From assembly GCF_016790065.1 (NCBI RefSeq), contig NZ_JAEUPY010000505.1:1-40763 (forward strand): 40,763 bases of DNA, in the 5' to 3' direction. The notes beneath the pieces were generated by a model. The model saw only the letters and a program-made list of their open reading frames with translations. It made no database searches and was not told the origin of the DNA. Both the position numbers and the translations under genes were made by a program. Shown in pieces: positions 1-7,631 of this stretch. How positions within the stretch are numbered: position 1 is the stretch's first letter; every line of letters starts with the position of its first letter. This DNA is from Steroidobacter sp. (GTDB lineage: Bacteria; Pseudomonadota; Gammaproteobacteria; Steroidobacterales; Steroidobacteraceae).

Positions 1-952
1 GCCCGAAGCGCAAGCTCTCGCCTTCGACGTTGTGGAAACAAACGTTCAGCACGCCGGCCACGCGCTCGGTGGGATGACCGTTCAGCTCGACGCCGCCGAT
101 GTCATTCAAGCCCTGCCACAGCCGCTCACGCAGCACACTGAGGCGAGCGACGTCCGCTTCACGATCACGCTCGCCGAGTTCGAACGCCAGGCCCATGCCG
201 ACGATCTGATGGGTCGGCAACGTGCCCGAACGCAGACCCGTCTCTTGCCCGCCGCCGTAGAACAGCGGCCGCAAGCCCAGCGGCGGCCGGCGACGCACGT
301 ACAAAACGCCAATGCCCTTGGGGCCATAAGCCTTGTGCGCCGTGAGTGATAACAAATCGATGTTCATCGTCTCGACGTTCAACGGCAGCTTGCCGGCGCT
401 TTGCGCAGCGTCGACATGGAACGGGATGTTTCGCTCGCGACAAATCGCGCCGATGGCGGCGACGTCCTGAATCACGCCCGTCTCGTTGTTGACGTGCATG
501 AGCGAGACCAACTGGGTATCAGGCCGCAACGCTTCGCGCACCTGTTCCGGCCGCACGATGCCGTCGCTGCCAGGCTTGAGCCAGGTGACCTCGAAGCCTT
601 CTTTTTCGAGCTGCTTGAAGGCATCGAGCACCGCTTTGTGCTCGGTCTTGGCAGTGATGACATGACGGCCGCGATCCGCATGAAAGCGAGCAACGCCGAG
701 GATCGCAAGGTTGTCCGACTCAGTCGCACCCGACGTCCAGATGATGCATTCCGGCCGCGCGCCAATTGCCGCTGCGACTTGTTGCCTGGCCTTCTCCACC
801 ATCGCTCGAGCGCGAGTGCCGAAGGTGTGGCCGGATGAAGGATTGCCGTGCGCGCCGTCGGGACGCAGGCATTCGATCATCAGCTCGGCGACCCGAGGGT
901 CGACGGGCGTGGTGGCGGCGTAATCGAGATAGATGGTCTTGGCGGAATTCAT
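1..952 (-). CDS. iscS: Cysteine desulfurase (IscS type), 3' end cut by window edge
   Basis: PLP enzyme that takes sulfur from L-cysteine for Fe-S clusters and tRNA thiolation; cytoplasmic. The visible 317 codons start with YLDYAATTPVDPRV and carry the expected landmarks: the PLP-stacking His105 in TEHKAVLD, Asp181 in HVDAAQSAGK, and the Schiff-base Lys207 in TAHKAYGPKGIGVLYVRR. The stretch GGGQETGLRSGTLPTHQIVG matches the IscS subgroup closely. The active-site cysteine loop lies beyond the window. The ATG overlaps the trmJ stop (ATGA, 4 bases), so the two genes are probably co-transcribed and translationally coupled. In Escherichia coli iscR lies between trmJ and iscS; here there is no room for it. 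SufS or NifS are alternatives, but the motif spelling favours IscS. Confidence 0.93.
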   Translation of the reverse strand, partial: MNSAKTIYLDYAATTPVDPRVAELMIECLRPDGAHGNPSSGHTFGTRARAMVEKARQQVAAAIGARPECIIWTSGATESDNLAILGVARFHADRGRHVITAKTEHKAVLDAFKQLEKEGFEVTWLKPGSDGIVRPEQVREALRPDTQLVSLMHVNNETGVIQDVAAIGAICRERNIPFHVDAAQSAGKLPLNVETMNIDLLSLTAHKAYGPKGIGVLYVRRRPPLGLRPLFYGGGQETGLRSGTLPTHQIVGMGLAFELGERDREADVARLSVLRERLWQGLNDIGGVELNGHPTERVAGVLNVCFHNVEGESLRFG

Positions 953-1683
953 GAGGACACAGACTTGCCGGCCGTGCGTCGGCGCGCTTGCACGGCGGTC
1001 AGGATGCCACGAAGGATGTTCATTTCGTTCTGATCCAGGCGCGCGCGATTGAACAAGCGTCGGATGCGCGCCATCAGATGACCGCCACCGGTGCGGTCGC
1101 GAAAATCGATGTCTTCCAGCACGCGATCGAAGTGCTCGTACAGCAACTCCATTTCGCGCGCGGTGGCGAACGGTACTTCAGGTGGTTGCGGCGTGGGTGC
1201 GCCGGGGCGAGTCGCCAACATGATGTCATATGCGATGACCTGCACGGCCATGGCCAGATTCAGCGAGGCGTACTCGCCGGCGGTGGGAATGGTCACCAGC
1301 CGGTGGCAACGAGCCAGCTCGACGTTCGACAGCCCGTACTTTTCCGAGCCGAACACCAACGCGACATTGCCGAGCTGAGCGGCCTCAGCCACCAGCTGAG
1401 CGCATTCGCGCGGCTCCACTAGGTCGAAGCTCAAATAGCGATGCCGAGCACTGGTGCCGACCACGAAGCCGCAATCGGCAATGGCGTCGTCGAATTCCTG
1501 GTGCACCCGGGCCGCTTCCAGCACGTCGTCTGCACCGGACGCGCGCGCCGTTGCCTCCGCATGCGGAAAAGCCTTGGGCCGCACCAGGTGCAGCTCATTC
1601 AGCCCCATGTTTTTCATGGCGCGCGCCACCGCACCGATGTTACCGGGGTGGTTGGGATCGACCAGGACGACACGAATACTCAT
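949..1683 (-). CDS. trmJ: tRNA (cytidine/uridine-32-2'-O-)methyltransferase TrmJ
   Basis: SAM-dependent SPOUT methyltransferase that 2'-O-methylates position 32 of tRNA anticodon loops. At 244 residues it has the usual family length. The N-terminus VVLVDPNHPGNIGAVARAMKNMG is the family signature, and the knotted SAM-binding end is clear in LVFGSEKYGLSNVELARC followed by IPTAGEYASLNLAMAVQVIAYDI. No Shine-Dalgarno sequence is visible before the ATG. A TAGAAT hexamer lies only 12 bases upstream (1695-1700 on this strand), so a very short leader is possible, although no matching -35 is seen. It is divergent from suhB and overlaps the desulfurase downstream. Confidence 0.95.
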   Translation of the reverse strand: MSIRVVLVDPNHPGNIGAVARAMKNMGLNELHLVRPKAFPHAEATARASGADDVLEAARVHQEFDDAIADCGFVVGTSARHRYLSFDLVEPRECAQLVAEAAQLGNVALVFGSEKYGLSNVELARCHRLVTIPTAGEYASLNLAMAVQVIAYDIMLATRPGAPTPQPPEVPFATAREMELLYEHFDRVLEDIDFRDRTGGGHLMARIRRLFNRARLDQNEMNILRGILTAVQARRRTAGKSVSS

Positions 1684-1797
1684 CGTAATGGGGTATTCTA
1701 ACGCCCCCCGGCAGTTTCGCTGCCACGCTCTTTACCATCCCCTGCCCCTACCCTGGTCCGTTGCTTCGGATCGGGGGTTCGTTCGAGGTTTCGTCGC

Positions 1798-2601
1798 ATG
1801 CAGCCTTTGCTCAATATCGCCGTCCGTGCCGCCCGCCGTGCCGGAGAAGTCATCGTTCGCGGTATGAACCGCGTCCATCGCCTCGACATTCGCCAGAAGG
1901 GGCAGAACGATTTCGTCTCGGAGATCGACACCCAGGCCGAGATGGAAATCATCGAGACGGTGCGTAAGAGCTACCCCGATCACGCCTTCCTGGCCGAGGA
2001 AAGCGGTTCGCACGGCGGCTCCCCCGATAGCGAATTCGTGTGGATCATCGATCCGCTCGACGGCACCACCAACTACTTGCATGGCTTTCCTCAATTCGCC
2101 GTTTCCATCGGCGTGCAGCGTCGTGGGCGCATGGAACACGCGGTGGTTTACGACCCGCTACGACAAGAGCTGTTCACCGCTTCTCGCGGCGAAGGCGCGC
2201 AGTTGGATGGCCGACGCATTCGCGTCAGCCCGCATGTGGGCTTGGACCGGTCGCTGATCGGCACCGGCTTTCCTTATCGCACCAACTTGCATTGGCTGGA
2301 CAACTACATGGCCATGTTCAAGGCGGTGACTCAAGCGACTGCCGGTATCCGCCGGCCGGGCGCGGCAGCGCTGGATCTGGCTTACGTGGCGGCGGGTCGA
2401 CTCGATGCGTTTTGGGAGTTCGGGCTGTCGCCTTGGGATACGGCGGCGGGGACTCTGCTGATTACTGAGGCAGGCGGGTTGGTGAGTTCGCTGCAGGGGA
2501 CGGAGTACAAACAGGGCGGCAATATTTTGGCCGGCACGCCGAAGGTGCATGCGCCTTTGCTGGAGCTACTGGCTCCGCACGTTCCGCCCGAACTGACCTG
2601 A
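1798..2601 (+). CDS. suhB: Inositol-1-monophosphatase family protein SuhB
   Basis: Mg2+-dependent inositol monophosphatase-family protein; in E. coli SuhB is also a partner of the rRNA antitermination complex. The 267 residues show the metal-binding Glu68 in FLAEESG, the signature WIIDPLDGTTNYLHGFPQF (Asp85 and Asp88) and the C-terminal WDTAAGTLLITEAGG motif. The ATG is preceded by GAGG about nine bases upstream. It is divergent from trmJ, the same neighbourhood as in E. coli, and is followed within ten bases by a strong hairpin terminator. Confidence 0.95.
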   Translation: MQPLLNIAVRAARRAGEVIVRGMNRVHRLDIRQKGQNDFVSEIDTQAEMEIIETVRKSYPDHAFLAEESGSHGGSPDSEFVWIIDPLDGTTNYLHGFPQFAVSIGVQRRGRMEHAVVYDPLRQELFTASRGEGAQLDGRRIRVSPHVGLDRSLIGTGFPYRTNLHWLDNYMAMFKAVTQATAGIRRPGAAALDLAYVAAGRLDAFWEFGLSPWDTAAGTLLITEAGGLVSSLQGTEYKQGGNILAGTPKVHAPLLELLAPHVPPELT

Positions 2602-2609
2602 CAATAAAA

Positions 2610-2640
2610 ACGGCCGCTGGACCTGAAGCCCAGCGGCCGT
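2610..2640. terminator. Bidirectional hairpin terminator between suhB and the permease
   Basis: A perfect 11-bp stem (ACGGCCGCTGG / CCAGCGGCCGT) with a nine-base loop. An A tract lies on the left (AATAAAAA) and GTTTCC on the right, so it can serve the converging suhB and permease transcripts; the A tract reads as U tract for the minus strand. Confidence 0.8.
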
Positions 2641-2661
2641 GTTTCCTACCTTACTGTGACG

Positions 2662-4155
2662 TTACTGCTTCTGGCCAAGCGGGCTGCGCTTGTAGCCGTA
2701 GACGGCGTACACGACCAACCCGATGCCGGCCCACACAAAGAACGTCAGCTGCGTGCGCAGCGGCAGCGAGAACATCAAGAACGCGCAGCCAGCCATCGCC
2801 AGCGGCGCAACGATCCACACGCCAGGGGCGCGGAACGGGCGATGACGATCCGGCTCGCGCTTGCGAAGAATCATCACGCCAGCGGCGACCGTGAGGAACG
2901 CGAACAGCGTGCCGCTATTGGAAAGATCGGCCAGCACGCCGACCGGGAAGAACGCAGCGAACACCGTAACCGCAAGACCCGTGACGATCGTCACCACGTG
3001 CGGCGTCTGGAACTTGGGATGAATGCGGGTCAGCGCCTCGTTGAACGGCAATAGCTTGTCACGCGCCATCGCAAAGAAGATGCGCGTCTGGCCGAACAAC
3101 ATCATCAGAATCACCGACGGCAGCGCCAGGAACGCGGCCAAGCCGATCAGCTGCGACACCTTCTTCCAGCCGATCTGATCCAACACGTGCGCCAGCGGCT
3201 CGCCGCTGCACACCAGCTTGTCGGCCTCGGCCGGCTGACGGCAGGCGATCGCCATGTCGGCACTGCCCGGCTCATAGGCCAGGTTGGTGGCGGGATCGAT
3301 CACCGGCTGCGCGCCGATCGTACCCACGGCGCCACCGGCGACCAGGATGTAGAAAATCGTGCAGATCACCAAGCTGCCGATCAAGCCGATGGGCATGTTG
3401 CGTTGGGGGTTCTTGGTTTCCTCCGCTGCGGTGGAGACCGCGTCGAAACCAACGTAAGCGAAGAAGATGGAAGCGGCGGCGCCGGCGATGCCCATGCCGG
3501 AGATTTCACCGATGAAGCCGTTCGGCGAGAACGGTTCGAAGTTGTCCATGTTCATCACCGGCACTGCCAAGGCGACGAACAGCGTCAACGCAGCGACTTT
3601 CACGCTGACCAGGATCGCGTTCACGGTGGCGCTCTCACGCGTACCGAGCACCAGCAGACCAGTGACCAACAGAGCGATCACGGCAGCCGGCACGTTCATG
3701 ATGCCGCCGACATGCAGGCCGCTGGTGAAGGCCGCGGGGAGGTCTATGCCAAAGGATCGTTCCATCAAGCCGACGAAGTAATTCGACCATCCGACCGAGA
3801 CGGCGCTGGCGGCCACCGCGTATTCCAGGATCAGGGCCCAGCCCACCATCCAGGCGACCACTTCGCCGAGCACTGCATACGAATAGGTGTAGGCGGAGCC
3901 TGAGACCGGCACCATCGCGGCCAGCTCTGCGTAACACAACGCCGTGACGGCGCAGACGAAGCCGGCGATCACGAACGACATCATCATGCCGGGACCGGCC
4001 TTTTGCGCGGCCTCCGAGGTCAGCACGAAAATACCGGTGCCGATCACGGCGCCGATGCCGAGCATGGTCAACTGGAACGCGCCCAGGGTGCGCGCCAGCG
4101 ATTTCTTCTCGGCGCTCGCCAAAATATCGGCGAGAGGTTTGATACGCCAATTCAT
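2662..4155 (-). CDS. APC-family amino acid permease (CAT-like)
   Basis: Inner-membrane amino-acid transporter of the APC superfamily, most like the cationic-amino-acid (CAT/YfnA) branch; the substrate cannot be read from the sequence. The 497 residues start with a cytoplasmic amphipathic stretch ending in LARTLGAFQLTMLGIGAVIGTGIF, whose GIGAVIGTGIF is the unwound TM1 substrate motif. About twelve to fourteen hydrophobic segments follow, with an extracytoplasmic loop near residues 285-325 containing two cysteines (ACRQPAEADKLVC). A GAGGAAA ribosome site sits about eight bases before the ATG. It appears monocistronic and converges on suhB. Confidence 0.88.
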   Translation of the reverse strand: MNWRIKPLADILASAEKKSLARTLGAFQLTMLGIGAVIGTGIFVLTSEAAQKAGPGMMMSFVIAGFVCAVTALCYAELAAMVPVSGSAYTYSYAVLGEVVAWMVGWALILEYAVAASAVSVGWSNYFVGLMERSFGIDLPAAFTSGLHVGGIMNVPAAVIALLVTGLLVLGTRESATVNAILVSVKVAALTLFVALAVPVMNMDNFEPFSPNGFIGEISGMGIAGAAASIFFAYVGFDAVSTAAEETKNPQRNMPIGLIGSLVICTIFYILVAGGAVGTIGAQPVIDPATNLAYEPGSADMAIACRQPAEADKLVCSGEPLAHVLDQIGWKKVSQLIGLAAFLALPSVILMMLFGQTRIFFAMARDKLLPFNEALTRIHPKFQTPHVVTIVTGLAVTVFAAFFPVGVLADLSNSGTLFAFLTVAAGVMILRKREPDRHRPFRAPGVWIVAPLAMAGCAFLMFSLPLRTQLTFFVWAGIGLVVYAVYGYKRSPLGQKQ

Positions 4156-4415
4156 TATGTCGGTTTCCTCGGATCTGCAATGCCGGCACTTGGACCGGAA
4201 TTAAGGGAACACACCGCGCGCCAGCAGCCTGGGGTGCAAGGCGGAGCGGATCATAGGCTCATCGGCCAGCGCACGTCACCCGACTTGCGCTGCATCCGGC
4301 GGCTCGAAACATGGGCGCACCGTCGCGGTCCACCCGGTAAATCGCGGGCACCGTAACGGGGCTAATATCGGTAAAGTCGCGCCCATCAATGGGCTTTTGA
4401 GAAACTCGATTCGCT
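4156..4415. other. Divergent intergenic region
   Basis: 260 bases between the permease and the LAB_N gene. A TAATAT hexamer at 4363-4368 could be a -10 for the rightward gene, without a convincing -35. No RNA gene or strong repeat was seen. Confidence 0.4.
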
Positions 4416-4727
4416 ATGAACGACGTCCTGCTGGTGATGTTCGGCGTCACGATCACCTCGTGGAAGCTGGTCGGCTACCTCGGTGTGTTCCTGTTCGCCG
4501 GCCGCTGGTTCGTCCAGCTGGCCGCGTCCAAGGCTTCCGGCAAGCCGGTCATGCCCACCCTGTTCTGGTACATGAGCGCCGTCGGCAGCGTGCTGCTACT
4601 GGCCTATTTCATCTTCGGCAAGAACGACTCGGTCGGCATCATGTCGAATCTTTTCCCGCTGTTCGTCGCGCTCTATAACTTATATCTGGACACCAAGAAC
4701 AAAAAGCGTCTGGCGGCCCTGGGATGA
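4416..4727 (+). CDS. Stand-alone lipid-A-biosynthesis N-terminal domain (LAB_N) membrane protein
   Basis: Small 103-residue inner-membrane protein consisting almost only of a LAB_N domain, named after the N-terminus of some lipid-A-disaccharide synthases. The family pattern is present: GYLGVFLFAGRWFVQ, then KPVMPTLFWYMSAVGSVLLLAYFIF and a final LFPLFVALYNLYLD, giving three likely membrane helices. Such single-domain proteins often accompany glycosyltransferases that modify lipid A, but none is adjacent here, so its partner is unknown. The ribosome site is weak (TTGAGAAA about 13 bases upstream). Confidence 0.8.
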   Translation: MNDVLLVMFGVTITSWKLVGYLGVFLFAGRWFVQLAASKASGKPVMPTLFWYMSAVGSVLLLAYFIFGKNDSVGIMSNLFPLFVALYNLYLDTKNKKRLAALG

Positions 4728-4758
4728 CCGGAAACACGAAAAAAAGCCAGGATCGCTA

Positions 4759-4815
4759 AGCGCTCGTCTCGCTCGGTTAACTCGAGCGCACTTGGAGTCA
4801 AGACGAACGAGCGCT
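4759..4815. terminator. Candidate branched hairpin between converging genes
   Basis: Outer arms AGCGCTCGT (4759-4767) and ACGAGCGCT (4807-4815) pair over 9 bp and enclose a second stem CGCTCG / CGAGCG. Seven A residues lie just left, near 4740-4746, which would read as a U tract for the minus strand, but about 12 bases beyond the stem. It sits between the converging LAB_N and TerC genes; terminator function is a guess. Confidence 0.35.
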
Positions 4816-4834
4816 ACGACTCCACCAGCGTTTC

Positions 4835-5599
4835 CTACTCTTCCTCGATTTTCTTACGCAATTGCACCGGCTCTTCCGGCGGATGGCGCCCCTTGCGTAC
4901 CCTGATGTTCAGCATTTCCACCGCCACCGAGAACGCCATGGCGAAGTAGATGTAGCCCTTGGGGATGTGGAAGCCCACCGACTCGCCCAGACCTTCGCCC
5001 ACCAGCGCCACGCCGATCAGGATCAGGAACGCCAGGGCCAGCATCTTGACGGTCGGATGCCGGTCGACGAAGTCGCTGATCGGGCCGGCCAGGAACATCA
5101 TCATCAACACGGCCACGACCACCGCGGCGATCATCACTTCGACGTCGTCAGCCATGCCGACCGCGGTGATCACCGAGTCCAGCGAGAACACGATGTCGAT
5201 GATGGCAATCTGAATGATCACCGAGTTGAACGTCGCTCGGCCCTTGGATTCGCGCTGTTCCTGCTCGCCTTCCAGACTGCCGTGAATCTCCATGGTGCTC
5301 TTGGCCACCAGGAACAAGCCGCCGCCGAACAAGATCAAGTCGCGGCCCGAGAAGCCGTGGCCCATGACCGAGAACAGTTCCGCCGACAGGCCCATCACCC
5401 AAGTGATCGACAGCAACAACAGGATGCGCGTGATCATCGCGAGCGCCAGACCGATGGTGCGGCCTCGGGCGCGCTGTTCGGGCGGCAAGCGTCCGACCAG
5501 GATGGAAATGAAAATGATGTTGTCGATGCCGAGGACGATCTCCAGGGCCGTCAGCGTCACGAACGCCAGCCATACCTGAGGATCGGTCAAAAATTCCAC
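4835..5599 (-). CDS. TerC family integral membrane protein
   Basis: Multi-pass inner-membrane protein of the TerC family, whose members handle Mn2+ and, in Bacillus, help load metal onto secreted enzymes. The two family signatures are present, each with a membrane acidic residue: LEIVLGIDNIIFISI in the first helix and IIDIVFSLDSVITAVG in the middle. A cytoplasmic loop (GSLEGEQEQRESKGR) separates the halves, with seven predicted helices. The start was placed at GTG 5599 because it gives the family-typical MEFLTDPQVWLAF and has GAGG eight bases upstream; a longer TTG start at 5617 is possible. It follows the Alx-type gene after 33 bases. Confidence 0.88.
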   Translation of the reverse strand: MEFLTDPQVWLAFVTLTALEIVLGIDNIIFISILVGRLPPEQRARGRTIGLALAMITRILLLLSITWVMGLSAELFSVMGHGFSGRDLILFGGGLFLVAKSTMEIHGSLEGEQEQRESKGRATFNSVIIQIAIIDIVFSLDSVITAVGMADDVEVMIAAVVVAVLMMMFLAGPISDFVDRHPTVKMLALAFLILIGVALVGEGLGESVGFHIPKGYIYFAMAFSVAVEMLNIRVRKGRHPPEEPVQLRKKIEEE

Positions 5600-5632
5600 A
5601 GTCGGGACCTCATGCAATAAAAGTCATGAATC

Positions 5633-6619
5633 TCAATCGTTGCGCAGATCGACGGCACCGCGCGCAGCTTCGCGCCGGGTCGACCACAACGATGCCACTA
5701 CACCGATCGCCAGGAAGCCGACGATCACACCGAGCGAAATGGCGTGCGGGATTTCCAGATGATGATGCAACATCATCTTCACGCCGACGAACGCCAGGAT
5801 AAAGATCAGGCTGAACTTGATGTACTTGAACATCATCATCAGACCGGCAATGGCGAAATACAGCGAACGCAGGCCGAGGATGGCGAAGGCGTTCGAAGTG
5901 AAGACGATGAACGGCTCTTGCGTGACCGCGAAGATGGCCGGGATGGAATCGACTGCGAACACCACGTCGGCGAAGTCCACCAGCAACAACGTGACGAACA
6001 ACGGTGTGGCGGCCTTGGCGCCGTTGACCACGGTGAAGAAGCGTTCGCCATCGAGCTGGTCGGTGACCGGATAAACGCGCCGGGCGATTTTCACCAGCAC
6101 GCTCTTGCCCGGATCGAACTCGTCATCCTCGCTCTTGAGCATGCGCGCCGCGGACAGCAGCAGGATGGCGCCGAACACGTAAAACATCCAATCGAACGCA
6201 TGGATCAGCGCCGCACCGGCCGCGATCATCGCACCACGCAACAGGATGGCGCCGACGATGCCCCAGAACAGCACGCGGTACTGATACTGACTCGGGATCT
6301 TCATGTAGGTGAAGATCACGGCGATCACGAAGATGTTGTCGACCGACAGCGACCACTCGAGCAAGTAGCCGGTGATGTATTGAATCGCGGCTTCAGAACC
6401 GCTGGGCGAGTCCGGGGCAACTCGCCAATCGAACCAGTGGTGTTCGTAAACGCCGTACACCAGGCCGGAGAACGACAGCGCCACCAGCACCCACACCACG
6501 GTCCAGCCGAGTGCCTGGCGGACGCTCATCTCTTTGGATTCCCGGTGCAGGACCACCAGGTCCAGCGCCAGCACGCCGAGATACAGAGCGAAGAAGACTA
6601 CCCAGACCATCCAACTCAT
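5633..6619 (-). CDS. TerC/Alx-type integral membrane protein
   Basis: 328-residue TerC-superfamily protein of the Alx subgroup, the branch whose E. coli member is induced by alkaline pH and manganese. Visible landmarks: LEWSLSVDNIFVIAVIF and VVFAVDSIPAIFAVTQEPF, each with a conserved membrane Asp, then TSNAFAILGLRSLYF and about eight hydrophobic helices. It lies 64 bases after secF on the same strand and is followed by a second TerC gene. No Shine-Dalgarno sequence precedes its ATG; instead a 14-codon reading frame ends on it (TGA overlapping ATG), suggesting translational coupling. Function as a Mn2+ exporter is by family only. Confidence 0.88.
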   Translation of the reverse strand: MSWMVWVVFFALYLGVLALDLVVLHRESKEMSVRQALGWTVVWVLVALSFSGLVYGVYEHHWFDWRVAPDSPSGSEAAIQYITGYLLEWSLSVDNIFVIAVIFTYMKIPSQYQYRVLFWGIVGAILLRGAMIAAGAALIHAFDWMFYVFGAILLLSAARMLKSEDDEFDPGKSVLVKIARRVYPVTDQLDGERFFTVVNGAKAATPLFVTLLLVDFADVVFAVDSIPAIFAVTQEPFIVFTSNAFAILGLRSLYFAIAGLMMMFKYIKFSLIFILAFVGVKMMLHHHLEIPHAISLGVIVGFLAIGVVASLWSTRREAARGAVDLRND

Positions 6620-6660
6620 GGCAGTGCCGCTATTGCTGGTGTTATTGCGGTATCCGCCAT
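6616..6660 (-). CDS. Possible 14-codon leader peptide overlapping the Alx-type gene
   Basis: ATG at 6660 opens MADTAITPAIAALP and ends with a TGA that overlaps the downstream ATG (ATGA). GAGAG lies about four bases upstream of its start. The main gene lacks its own ribosome site, so ribosomes finishing this peptide could re-initiate there. It is too short for statistical support. Confidence 0.35.
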   Translation of the reverse strand: MADTAITPAIAALP

Positions 6661-6683
6661 GAGGCTCTCAGGTTCCGGGCTCG

Positions 6684-7619
6684 TTATGGAATCGCGTCGA
6701 GCTCGGAGGTGTCTTTCTTTTGTTCGATCAAGTCCTGCGCCGACAGCTTCATGTCCAGCGCCAGCGCGCCGGCGACGTAGATCGATGAGTACGTGCCGAC
6801 CAGGATGCCGATGGTCAGTGCCCACGAGAAGCCACGCAGCGTCTCGCCGCCTTCGATCAGCAACACCACCACCACCAGCAACGTGGCGCCCGAGGTGATG
6901 ATGGTTCGGGACAACGTCTGGTTGATGGACGCGTCCATGATTTCTTCGGCCGAGGCTCGGCGCATCGAGTGGAAGTTCTCACGTACCCGGTCGAACACCA
7001 CCACGGTGTCGTTGAGCGAGTAACCGATGACGGCCAGGATGGCGGCCAGCACCGCCAGGTCGAACGGAATGTCGGTGACCGCGAAAAAGCCCAGGATCAG
7101 CAACGGATCGTGCAAGGTCGCGATCACGGCGCTGACACCCATCTTCCATTGGAAACGGAACCAGGTGTAGATGCCGATCAGCACGAAGGTGAACAGGATG
7201 GCCAGGCCGCCTTGGTTGGTGAGCTCCTCGCCCACCTGCGGGCCGACCACTTCGGCACGACGCAGCTCGACATCGGGATCGATCTTTTTCAGCGCGTCGG
7301 TCACCGACTTGCTGACCTGGTTCACGTCCTGGCCCTCGGTGGGCAACAGACGCACCAGCACCGTGTGCTCATCGCCGAAGTTTTGTACTTGAGCTTCGTG
7401 GAAGCCCGCTTCGGACAACGCGCCACGCGTGCGTTCGATGTTGGCCGTCTTGGGATAAGCGAACTCCAGCACCACGCCGCCGGTGAAGTCGATGCCCAGA
7501 TTCAAGCCGTGCACGAACAACAACACGATGGACGCGATGATGGCCACGCCCGACACCCCGTACCACACCTTGCGGGTGTGCATGAACGGGTACTTGGTGA
7601 CCTTGTGGAAGAACTCCAT
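6684..7619 (-). CDS. secF: Protein translocase subunit SecF
   Basis: Inner-membrane RND-type subunit that, with SecD, uses the proton gradient to complete Sec export. At 311 residues it is of normal length. It has a first helix followed by GLNLGIDFTGGVVLEF, a periplasmic P1 domain to about residue 125, then five more helices with the conserved GYSLNDTVVVFDRVREN. An AAGGAAGT ribosome site precedes the ATG. Only 12 bases separate it from secD, and two TerC-family genes follow in the same direction. Confidence 0.97.
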   Translation of the reverse strand: MEFFHKVTKYPFMHTRKVWYGVSGVAIIASIVLLFVHGLNLGIDFTGGVVLEFAYPKTANIERTRGALSEAGFHEAQVQNFGDEHTVLVRLLPTEGQDVNQVSKSVTDALKKIDPDVELRRAEVVGPQVGEELTNQGGLAILFTFVLIGIYTWFRFQWKMGVSAVIATLHDPLLILGFFAVTDIPFDLAVLAAILAVIGYSLNDTVVVFDRVRENFHSMRRASAEEIMDASINQTLSRTIITSGATLLVVVVLLIEGGETLRGFSWALTIGILVGTYSSIYVAGALALDMKLSAQDLIEQKKDTSELDAIP

Positions 7620-7631
7620 GGCGGTACTTCC

